Shown here: piece after piece, positions 56,047-63,014 of the stretch
How the letters are laid out: each line of letters opens with the position of its first letter
Position numbering within the stretch: the stretch's first letter is position 1
Made by a program: the position numbers and the translations under genes
Notes under the pieces: model-generated
Database searches by the model: none
What the model saw: the letters and a program-made list of their open reading frames with translations, nothing else
Told to the model about the DNA's origin: nothing
Assembly: GCA_050302175.1 (NCBI GenBank)
Contig: JBNLAN010000025.1
Coordinates: 1 to 63,014 of the forward strand
Direction of reading: 5' to 3'
Length of the DNA: 63,014 bases
Source: JBNLAN01 sp050302175
GTDB taxonomy: Bacteria; Pseudomonadota; Zetaproteobacteria; Mariprofundales; Mariprofundaceae

Positions 56047-56757
56047 ATGTCTGATATCAGGCTCTCACCTACCGAGATTTACCATAAGCTTTTGAAAGCT
56101 TACGGCGCTCAGAACTGGTGGCCTGCAAGCTCGCCTTTCGAAATGATGGCCGGAGCAATCCTTGTTCAGAATACCCGCTGGGAAAATGTTGAACTTGCCA
56201 TCAACAGCCTCTCCGAAGCCGAAGCGCTCTCGCCGGAGGCGATCCTTTCACTCTCTGAGGATGAACTGTCCGAACTCATCAGGCCTGCCGGCTTTTTCCG
56301 GGTCAAGGCCAAGCGCCTGAAATCGTTCTGCACCTTTTACCAACAACATCAGGGCTTTTCCGGCATGAAGAGATGGCCGAAACCGACCATTCGGCATCAA
56401 CTACTCAAAACCCACGGTATCGGTCCTGAGACGGCTGACTGTATTCTGTTGTACACACTGGATCACCCGGTTTTTGTGGTGGATGCCTACACCCGACGCA
56501 TGTTCGGCCGCATAGGACTACTGGATGACTCGATGAGTTATCAGGACGTACAGGAATATTTCCACAACCGTATTCCTAACTCCCTGCCTCTGTTTCAGGA
56601 GTTCCATGCCCTGATCGTTGAGCACTCCAAGCGCCATTGCCAAAGTACCCCGAAATGCCCGGAGTGCCCAATCAACGAATTCTGTCTGAAAGAAAACTGT
56701 GAAGAGAGCACTTGCGACGATTCAGATGATACGCAAGCCTTGGAGAATGTGGCGTGA
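56047..56757 (+). CDS. Endonuclease III-like HhH-GPD DNA glycosylase
   Basis: 236 residues. HhH-GPD fold with catalytic Asp in VVDAYTRRMFGRIG. The helix-hairpin-helix reads THGIGPETADCIL; endonuclease III has GVGRKTA there with the catalytic lysine, which this protein replaces with Glu. This predicts a monofunctional glycosylase or altered lyase activity. The C-terminal cluster is C-x5-C-x2-C-x5-C instead of the usual C-x6-C-x2-C-x5-C. The AILVQNTRWENV element also departs from EndoIII (LSAQATD). Closest to the less studied EndoIII-related family. Overlaps uvrC by 11 bases. Confidence 0.85.
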   Translation: MSDIRLSPTEIYHKLLKAYGAQNWWPASSPFEMMAGAILVQNTRWENVELAINSLSEAEALSPEAILSLSEDELSELIRPAGFFRVKAKRLKSFCTFYQQHQGFSGMKRWPKPTIRHQLLKTHGIGPETADCILLYTLDHPVFVVDAYTRRMFGRIGLLDDSMSYQDVQEYFHNRIPNSLPLFQEFHALIVEHSKRHCQSTPKCPECPINEFCLKENCEESTCDDSDDTQALENVA

Positions 56758-58549
56758 ACCTCCATTTGAACTAGGCAACCTTCCACGCGAACCCGGCGTT
56801 TACCGTATGCTGGATAACCGGCACCGGGTGCTCTATGTTGGCAAGGCACGAAACTTAAGAAAACGCGTTTCCAGTTATTTTCAGCGCCACCCCGACTCTC
56901 CCCGTACCGAATCTATGGTGATGCAGATTCACGATATCGCCATCACCACAACCCCCAGTGAAGCCGAAGCGCTGGTGCTTGAGCATAACCTTATCAAGCA
57001 ATTGAAGCCCCACTATAACGTGCTGCTCAAGGACTCGAAAAGCTATCCCTATATCCTGCTGACCGATGAGGCCTTCCCCCGCTTCCGTCTTTATCGTGGC
57101 AACCGCGACATTGCCGGGGAGTATTTCGGCCCCTTTCCCGGCGCAGACGCCGTACACAAAACCCTGCATGTGTTGCAAAAAGTGTTCCGTATCCGCGATT
57201 GCGAGGATGCGGTATTCCAGAACCGTTCCCGCCCATGTATGCAGTACCAGATCGGCCGTTGTTCCGCGCCTTGTTGCAAGCTTGCCAGCAATGAGGAGTA
57301 CGCAACACAGGTCGACGAGGCCCGGGCGTTTTTGCGCGGTCAGGATCAAGGACTGGTCCGGCACTGGGAGGTGCAGATGCAGGAGGCCGCCGAACGCCAT
57401 GCCTTTGAGCGCGCTGCTCTGTTTCGCGACCGGATTCGTGCATTACGCAGCATTTTGGCTGGCGGCGAAACATCCGACCTGCCGGCGGATGCGGATGCGT
57501 TGGCGATTTCCAGACATCCGGACGGCGTCGCTGTCAGTATTGGCGTGCGTCGCGTCGGGCGAAATCTGGGTACCCATACAGTGAGGGTCGACCAGGCAAC
57601 CGATGCCGAAGCATTGGAAATCCTGCAATCATTGTGCATCGAGCGCTACCGGCAGGAAGTGCCGCCAGTCGAGGTGCTGGCCGAAATCGGAAGCGTCGAA
57701 GCCGAAGAGCTACAAAGGCTGCTTCGGTTATTGCATCCGAAACTAAAGTGCGAGGTGCGATCGCCAAAACGCGGATCTCGCGCCGATTGGTTGAAACAGG
57801 TGGCATATGCCGGCGAACAGTCGCTGGCCAGCCGCGCCAGCAACAATCAGCAGCCTGCTTTCGAGGCACTGGCGGAGTTGTTAAGTCTGGATACCGTGCC
57901 ACAAATAATCGCAGCCGTGGACAATGCACATTTGGGCGGTAAGCAGATGGTGGCGGCAATTGTTTATGCCAATCATCACGGTCCGGACAAGCAGCACTAT
58001 CGCAAATACAAGCTTGATGACGTACCTGCTGGAGACGATTACGCAGCCATGCATGCCGTACTTTCGCGTTTCTTCCGCGCTATCAACGAAGAGTCCCTGC
58101 CCGAACCGGATTTGATGCTGATCGATGGCGGTAAGGGGCAACTGGCCGTTGCCGTTCAAACCGCAGCCGATGCCGGCTTGTCGGCGATGAAACTGGTGGG
58201 CGTTGCCAAAGGAGCCAGCCGCAAGGTTGGCAATGAAACGCTATGGCCTTCGTGGCAGCAGGCTTCGCTAAAGCCCGGCATGCATTCGCCTGCCATGCTG
58301 CTGATTGCACGTGTGCGCGACGAAGCACATCGCTTTGCAGGGCAGTATATGAGAAAGCGAAAACAGGCCAGTATGTTTAGTTCCGCACTGGATACCATTC
58401 CCGGCATCGGCCCTGCCAAGCGAGTCGCACTATTGAAGCATTTCGGTGGTATCGATGGCGTCAAACGCGCAAGCCGGGAACAGCTTGCGGATGCTCCCGG
58501 CATTTCGGGAAAACTGGCCGAACTGATATTTACCGAACTGCACAAATAA
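56747..58549 (+). CDS. uvrC: UvrABC system protein C
   Basis: 600 residues from ATG 56747. GIY-YIG domain (GVYRMLDNRHRVLYVGKARNL), UVR motif near residues 200-235, RNase-H-like endonuclease domain (MLIDGGKGQLAVAV) and the C-terminal HhH pair (IPGIGPAKRVALLKHFGG). Makes both incisions in nucleotide excision repair. Ends in a run with scpAB, rluB and the nth-like gene. Confidence 0.96.
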   Translation: MWREPPFELGNLPREPGVYRMLDNRHRVLYVGKARNLRKRVSSYFQRHPDSPRTESMVMQIHDIAITTTPSEAEALVLEHNLIKQLKPHYNVLLKDSKSYPYILLTDEAFPRFRLYRGNRDIAGEYFGPFPGADAVHKTLHVLQKVFRIRDCEDAVFQNRSRPCMQYQIGRCSAPCCKLASNEEYATQVDEARAFLRGQDQGLVRHWEVQMQEAAERHAFERAALFRDRIRALRSILAGGETSDLPADADALAISRHPDGVAVSIGVRRVGRNLGTHTVRVDQATDAEALEILQSLCIERYRQEVPPVEVLAEIGSVEAEELQRLLRLLHPKLKCEVRSPKRGSRADWLKQVAYAGEQSLASRASNNQQPAFEALAELLSLDTVPQIIAAVDNAHLGGKQMVAAIVYANHHGPDKQHYRKYKLDDVPAGDDYAAMHAVLSRFFRAINEESLPEPDLMLIDGGKGQLAVAVQTAADAGLSAMKLVGVAKGASRKVGNETLWPSWQQASLKPGMHSPAMLLIARVRDEAHRFAGQYMRKRKQASMFSSALDTIPGIGPAKRVALLKHFGGIDGVKRASREQLADAPGISGKLAELIFTELHK

Positions 58550-58572
58550 AAACGGCGCCGTAGTTGGCGCCG
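58546..58572 (-). terminator. Rho-independent terminator of sspA
   Basis: Stem CGGCGCC/GGCGCCG with a six-base loop; on the minus strand TTTTTAT follows. It overlaps the uvrC stop on the other strand, where the T run is weak. Confidence 0.8.
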
Positions 58573-58597
58573 CTTTGAGGAATCACAACACTTACGC

Positions 58598-59191
58598 TTA
58601 ATAATTGCGCAGCATCTGCTCATATTCAGAAAGCGAACGCTCAAACGCCGGCCGCTCAAACAATCGATCCATGTAAGCTTCGATATGCGGCCATGCAGAG
58701 GTATCGATCCCCTTCGGGGCCAATCTCCACAGAATCGGAGTCAACGCCACATCCGCCAGTGTATAGCACTCACCCATAAAGAACTGCTGTTTGGCCAGAT
58801 AGGTATTCAGGCTGTCCAGATACTTGGAAAGCTTTTTCACCGCATCACTCTTCTTCTTGTTCTCCTCCAGCCCTTCATAAAGCGGATATACCTCGTTTTC
58901 GATCTGCATCACGGCCAGACGCATCTGGGCGCGCTCAGCCGGTGAGCCAGGTTTCAAAGGCGGATGCGGGTAACGTTCATCAAGGTATTCATCCACCACG
59001 GAGGTCTCAAACAATACGGTATCACGATCAATAATCGTTGGTAGCTTGCCATAGGGGTTCAGCTGCAAGAGCTTGGCATTCGGGTGGTCTTCATCGACAT
59101 CAATGATATCGACAGGCAGCTCTTTCTCCTCCAGCACGATGCGAGTGCGATGCGAGTGCGGACATGCGGGATTGGAATAAAGCTTGATCAT
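58598..59191 (-). CDS. sspA: Stringent starvation protein A homologue (GST fold)
   Basis: 197 residues from ATG 59191, GGAGGT four bases upstream. Thioredoxin-like N-terminal half (LYSNPACPHSHRTRIVLEEKE, PYGKLPTIIDRD, ETSVVDEYLDERYP) and a GST-C helical half (FMGECYTLADVALTPILWRL). SspA binds RNA polymerase in enterobacteria. Context (monocistronic) does not show the sspB partner. Confidence 0.85.
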   Translation of the reverse strand: MIKLYSNPACPHSHRTRIVLEEKELPVDIIDVDEDHPNAKLLQLNPYGKLPTIIDRDTVLFETSVVDEYLDERYPHPPLKPGSPAERAQMRLAVMQIENEVYPLYEGLEENKKKSDAVKKLSKYLDSLNTYLAKQQFFMGECYTLADVALTPILWRLAPKGIDTSAWPHIEAYMDRLFERPAFERSLSEYEQMLRNY

Positions 59192-59328
59192 TAATACCTC
59201 CGGGGGAATGAAGTTCCGGGCAGGTCTGCCCGAAAGGTTGTGCATGATAGCGTCAGCTAACACATAAATAAAGTTTTATCGGATTTTATATTTTATTACA
59301 GTGGTTTATACGCCTGCGTTAAAGTGAA

Positions 59329-60454
59329 TCACTCGTCGGAATCACCCCGCTTCTGCCCCATGAGCTGGGCGTGAATGAAGGCATCGATATCACCGTCCAG
59401 AAATGCTTGCGTGTTGCCAGTCTCCATGCCGGTGCGAAGATCCTTGATACGCGACTGATCGAGCACATAAGACCGAATCTGATGACCCCAGCCAATATCG
59501 CTCTTGGTATCTTCCAGCGCCTGCTTCTCGGCATTCTGCTTCTCGAGTTCATGCTCATAGAGCCGCGCCTGCAGCATCTTCCAGGCAGTAGCGCGATTCT
59601 TGTGCTGGGATCGATCATTCTGGCACTGCACCACGATATTGGTTGGCATATGCGTCAGGCGTACTGCTGAGTCGGTACGATTCACATGCTGGCCACCGGC
59701 GCCGGATGCACGATAGGTATCCACTCGCACATCCGCCTCATTGATGTCGATATCAATTTCACGATCAATATCAGGATAAACAAAAACAGAAGCAAAGGAG
59801 GTATGGCGACGATTGCCGGAGTCGAAGGGGGATTTCCGCACCAGTCGGTGCACACCGATCTCTGCTTTCAGGAAACCAAAGGCGTACTCGCCTTTTACCG
59901 AAACGGTTGCGGACTTGATACCGGCCGTATCACCCTCGGTGCACTCCATCAGCTCGGTTTTGAATCCCTTGTGCTCAGCCCAGCGCAGATACATGCGCAG
60001 CAGCATCTCGGCCCAGTCCTGCGCTTCTGTTCCGCCCGAGCCCGCATTGATATCGAGAAAGGCCGATTCGACATCGTTCTCGCCACCGAGCATCTGCGCC
60101 AGTTCCAGGCTCTCGATTTGAGACTCGACCTCATCAAGCATGCTCACCGCCTCAATCTGACTATCGCGATCTCCCTCTTCCGCCCCCATCTCAAATAGGG
60201 TGGAAGCATCGTCAAGCCCATTGGCAGCCTTATTGAAATCGCTCAGGACGTGCTCGAGACGGGAACGTTCCTGCATCAGTTTTTGCGCTTTCTCCTGATG
60301 ATCCCACAGCGATGGGTCCTCGATCCGGGCATTCAGCTCGCGCAGGTCTTCCTGTTTGGCAGCAACGTCAAAGTGACCTCCGCAACGAACCGATCCGACC
60401 CTCGAAATCCTCGGCCCGGGTACGGAAACCTGCAATCTGGTCTTCAATGCTCAT
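59329..60454 (-). CDS. prfB: Peptide chain release factor 2, with programmed +1 frameshift
   Basis: 374 residues after shift. Starts at ATG 60454 (MSIEDQIAG), reads 28 codons to CTT-TGA-C, then shifts +1 and continues LDVAAKQED to the end. Hallmarks: SPF motif in RKSPFDSGN for stop recognition and the GGQ motif in SGAGGQHVNRTDSAVRLTH for hydrolysis. Reads UGA and UAA stop codons. The frameshift senses RF2 itself: when RF2 is scarce, the ribosome skips a base at UGA and makes more. Confidence 0.97.
60367..60382 (-). promoter_or_regulatory. prfB: prfB programmed +1 frameshift site
   Basis: Minus strand reads CGGAGG-TCA-CTT-TGA-C. The SD-like CGGAGG sits three bases before the CTT slippery codon, the same spacing as in E. 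coli prfB. Confidence 0.96.
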
Positions 60455-60540
60455 GACTGTTACTCCACAATAAAAAGACTCCTGAATCGGAGAAGCAGCA
60501 AGGTACAGAATCAGCGATTCAAATCAAGCCATCGACCTGC

Positions 60541-60978
60541 CTATTTGAATCTGTGTTGCAGCCTGAAGAGGAAATAGAGCGCCGACGGTAAACCGGCAGG
60601 ATCAAGCAGAAACAAGAGCAGCAAAGCTGTTCCTGTCACAAACGACGCTGGCAACAGCACCACTGCAGCAGCACAGAAGAAACCTGCAATCACCGGTGGT
60701 GGCGAAGCGCCACGATATCCATCGTCACCATATTTCCGCTTGTACAGCCAGGGGTCGATCCAGCTCAGCCAGATATTGAGGAGCACGACCAGTAAGGCAA
60801 GTCCAGCAAACATCGCTCCCAGAGCCGTCCGGAACCAGTCGGTCTGCAGATATGGCAACAACTCCAGACCAAAGTAGCTCCTGCCTACCATGAGTAAAAA
60901 GATCGATACTGTCACACCAACAAACAGGTACATAACCACCCGGTCGCGAAGTGAAACCTCTCGTTTATTCAGTAGCAA
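60541..60978 (-). CDS. Small membrane protein, unknown function
   Basis: 145 residues from TTG 60978, after GGCGAG at the end of the upstream gene. Four hydrophobic segments (VMYLFVGVTVSIFLLMVG, ALGAMFAGLALLVVLLNIWL, PVIAGFFCAAAVVLLPASF, TGTALLLLFLLDP). Follows the cNMP-binding gene by two bases, so they are likely co-transcribed. No family recognised. Confidence 0.65.
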   Translation of the reverse strand: MLLNKREVSLRDRVVMYLFVGVTVSIFLLMVGRSYFGLELLPYLQTDWFRTALGAMFAGLALLVVLLNIWLSWIDPWLYKRKYGDDGYRGASPPPVIAGFFCAAAVVLLPASFVTGTALLLLFLLDPAGLPSALYFLFRLQHRFK

Positions 60979-60980
60979 AT

Positions 60981-61463
60981 CTACTCGCCAGCCACCGATT
61001 CGATCTGGGGGCCAAATTTTGACTTGAACAGCTGATCATCTGCCAAACGTAAACGTCTGCTAATTTCCCGTCCTATATTCATTTGAATCAGAGTGAACTG
61101 CTCGATGTCGTATTCATAGAGTTTCAGCAATATGCTCTGAGTAAGCTCGATGGCATGGCAAGGCTCCACCGCCATCACCGAAGCGCTTCTGGGGTAAAGG
61201 TCGAGCAGGGCCATTTCGCCAAAACAGTCCCCCTGCTTCAACTGCTTAATGAGATGGGGGTGACCATTCCATTGCTTGCTGATGCTCACCCTGCCCTGCT
61301 CAAGCACAAACATGGAGGTGGCATCTTCGCCTTCGTGGAAAAAAAACTCCCCTGCCGCCAGGCTACGCATATCGGCCAGGTCAATCAGGAACTCCAGAGT
61401 TTGCTGACTGGCTCCGCCAAACAGCGGCATGGACTGCAATAACTTTACGCGCGCTTGTTTCAT
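60981..61463 (-). CDS. Cyclic-nucleotide-binding-domain protein
   Basis: 160 residues, one cNMP-binding domain: LAAGEFFFHEGEDATSMFVLEQGRVSI and FGEMALLDLYPRSASVMAVE with the Glu/Arg phosphate contacts intact, unlike the copy at 34138. No DNA-binding domain, so not a Crp-type regulator. Probably a regulatory subunit paired with the downstream membrane protein. Confidence 0.86.
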   Translation of the reverse strand: MKQARVKLLQSMPLFGGASQQTLEFLIDLADMRSLAAGEFFFHEGEDATSMFVLEQGRVSISKQWNGHPHLIKQLKQGDCFGEMALLDLYPRSASVMAVEPCHAIELTQSILLKLYEYDIEQFTLIQMNIGREISRRLRLADDQLFKSKFGPQIESVAGE

Positions 61464-61554
61464 TTGCAGCAGCCTTGACTGTTTTTTCGATGGTGTAACG
61501 TCATGCCGATCAAAGTGGCCAGCCTCACCTCATGTGTCAACAGCACAACAGCTA

Positions 61555-63014
61555 CTAACACTTCGCCTCAACGACATCTGCAACAACAAATTGCACCGCG
61601 CCATTGCCGCGCCACTCATCAGGCTGTAACTGCCCCACCACCGACAATGTAACTCCCGGTTGCAGGCTTTCGTTCAAAGGCCCTGCGCCAAACACCACCG
61701 CATTCTGCCAGCCACCGCCATCCGAGAGCTGCAGCCGTAGCACTCCACCCTTCAAATCCTTTCGATCCGTGATCGTCACCTCCGGCACCAGCCACTGGCA
61801 CGGCGGATTCCCCCGACCTGTCGGCTCGAAACGCTTCAGCCGCTCGGCCAGCCCGCCGTGCATGGCTGTCAGACTAATCACGCCGTCCACATGCAACTCC
61901 TGATACCTGCCCATATCGCGCCCCTGCGCCTCCACAGCTGCGCCAAAGGCCTTTACAAAGGCTTCCCAGCCATCTGGCCGCACGGTGCCTCCTCCGGCCC
62001 CTGCATGGCCTCCAAAGCCCTCCAGACAGGCACTGCATTCGTTCAACAGTTCACCGATGTGATATCCGGGCCGGCCGCGAAGCGATACGCGGATAGAAGC
62101 ATCCGGCGTCACAAAGCCTACCGCAGCCGGACGATTGTGTTTGCGAGCCAGGCGCCCGGCTGCAAGCCCCACCACTCCGGCATGCCAATTTGGATCAAAA
62201 ACAGCCAGCACCTCGGAACTACCCAGCTTCTCCTCTGCCTGTTTGAATACCTCCGCCTCCACCTGACGGCGCTGGCGATTGCTCTCATCAAGCACTGCCG
62301 CCAGCTTCTCCGCTCGCGAAGGATTAGACGTGGATAACAGTTGCATGGCTTCCTCGCCATGGCGCATACGCCCTGCTGCATTGATGCGCGGCGCCAGATA
62401 GAAACCGATCGTCTCGGCATTCACGGGCTTGCCGCTGCAACGCGCCACATTCATCAAAGCTGCCATACCGAGCGAGGGTTCCGTATTCAGGCGTGCCAGG
62501 CCGTGATGGACCAGAATGCGATTCACCCCCACCAGATCCATAACATCGGCGACCGTCGCCACGGCCACGCGATCCAGCAGCGCCCGCAAATCGTAATCAG
62601 GAGAGATATCAAGCTGGCGCAGTCGTTTCCAGACCGCCATCAACAGAAAGAAGGCCACGCCAGTACCGCAAAGATGCCGCTCGGCAAAACCGCAATCGGC
62701 ACGGGCGGGATTCAGCAGCGCAAACGCAGGCGGTAGCGTTGCTTCGGGCAGATGGTGATCCGTAACGATTAAATCGAAACCAAGTTTTACGGCCTCCTCG
62801 CAAGCCTCGAAACAGCTGGTGCCGGTATCCACACTCACCCCAAGCATGGCGCCATTTGCATGCGCTTCACGCACAGGCTCTACGCCGATGCCGTGGCCAT
62901 CATCCGCCCGATGCGGAATGGAGGACGAAACCTCCGCTCCGGCGCCCCGTAGCGCTTCAGTCAGAATTGCTGTGCCGCAAACGCCATCCGCATCGAAATC
63001 ACCAAAGATATGGA
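61555..63014 (-). CDS. recJ: Single-stranded-DNA-specific exonuclease RecJ, 5' end cut off by window edge
   Basis: At least 486 residues visible; the N-terminus lies past the right edge. DHH phosphoesterase motifs HIFGDFDADGVCGTAIL and VTDHHLPEATLPPAF, then the DHHA1 nucleic-acid-binding part with GGHAGAGGGTV. RecJ digests single-stranded DNA 5' to 3' in recombination and mismatch repair. The C-terminal OB-like domain (PCQWLVPEVTITDRKDLKGG) is complete. Confidence 0.95.
   Translation of the reverse strand, partial: HIFGDFDADGVCGTAILTEALRGAGAEVSSSIPHRADDGHGIGVEPVREAHANGAMLGVSVDTGTSCFEACEEAVKLGFDLIVTDHHLPEATLPPAFALLNPARADCGFAERHLCGTGVAFFLLMAVWKRLRQLDISPDYDLRALLDRVAVATVADVMDLVGVNRILVHHGLARLNTEPSLGMAALMNVARCSGKPVNAETIGFYLAPRINAAGRMRHGEEAMQLLSTSNPSRAEKLAAVLDESNRQRRQVEAEVFKQAEEKLGSSEVLAVFDPNWHAGVVGLAAGRLARKHNRPAAVGFVTPDASIRVSLRGRPGYHIGELLNECSACLEGFGGHAGAGGGTVRPDGWEAFVKAFGAAVEAQGRDMGRYQELHVDGVISLTAMHGGLAERLKRFEPTGRGNPPCQWLVPEVTITDRKDLKGGVLRLQLSDGGGWQNAVVFGAGPLNESLQPGVTLSVVGQLQPDEWRGNGAVQFVVADVVEAKC

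Noticed and set aside
57027..57959. Overlapping frames on both strands inside uvrC
   Set aside because: Arginine- and cysteine-rich shadow frames caused by the high GC of uvrC codons.
59329..60454. prfB as a broken gene or sequencing error
   Set aside because: The SD-like element and CTT-TGA-C match the known programmed frameshift exactly.

Overview
The window is a gene-dense stretch of a Gram-negative bacterial chromosome. Outer-membrane biology is clear: tolB-pal-cpoB, several lipoproteins, an O-antigen-ligase-type membrane protein, and lytic transglycosylases. Core genes are proteobacterial in type (ilvA, pabC-mltG-tmk-holB, metG, trpS, scpAB, uvrC, prfB, recJ, thiC/thiD/thiE, queC/queE/queG). 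Gene content and the many large secreted calcium-binding and Ig-like proteins fit a free-living aquatic proteobacterium. A marine iron-oxidising Zetaproteobacterium is my best guess, but this is recall and not proof; there is no rRNA gene to settle it. No transposase, integrase, CRISPR array or phage gene was seen, and no gap over 300 bases lacks a feature.

Left part (1-13.7 kb) is the accessory region. It holds a partial CRTAC1/ASPIC-type VCBS protein, a 1,982-residue HYR-repeat surface protein, an AT-rich partner gene, and a second giant secreted protein of 1,761 residues. The first giant protein ends in an AT-rich lytic-transglycosylase-like domain directly followed by the AT-rich gene, a layout that recalls modular surface effectors.

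13.8-24.5 kb: three unknown small proteins, ilvA on the minus strand, a plus-strand run pabC-mltG-small protein-tmk-holB-metG, then DUF2062, a small EF-hand protein, a fructosamine-kinase-family gene and tRNA-Lys/tRNA-Glu with terminators.

24.5-33.3 kb: a minus-strand pair (peptide-binding lipoprotein, MltD-like transglycosylase), then a chemosensory operon: response regulator, CheW, membrane chemoreceptor, hybrid CheA. The response regulator carries an N-terminal domain resembling the N-terminal part of PilB/GspE ATPases without the ATPase, which suggests control of type IV pili.

33.3-43 kb: mazG, a membrane cNMP-binding protein, DUF3467, a small MatP-like DNA-binding gene, then thiD-thiE-gph-queG, another cNMP-binding protein, tsaE, a CBS protein and thiC. 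The MatP-like gene has a matS-like palindrome over its predicted promoter and a second copy of the same half-sites inside its coding sequence; this is the most striking observation in the window.

43-52.5 kb: ygfZ, tolB-pal-cpoB-queE-queC, a dihaem cytochrome peroxidase, an O-antigen-ligase-like protein on the opposite strand, tatD, tcdA and a 44-residue membrane peptide. queE has no ATG, GTG or TTG upstream of its conserved N-terminus.

52.6-63 kb: tRNA-Met (minus), trpS of the probable iron-sulfur type, scpA-scpB-rluB-nth-like-uvrC, then minus-strand sspA, prfB with its programmed frameshift, a membrane protein, a third cNMP-binding protein and the 3' part of recJ, which runs off the right edge.
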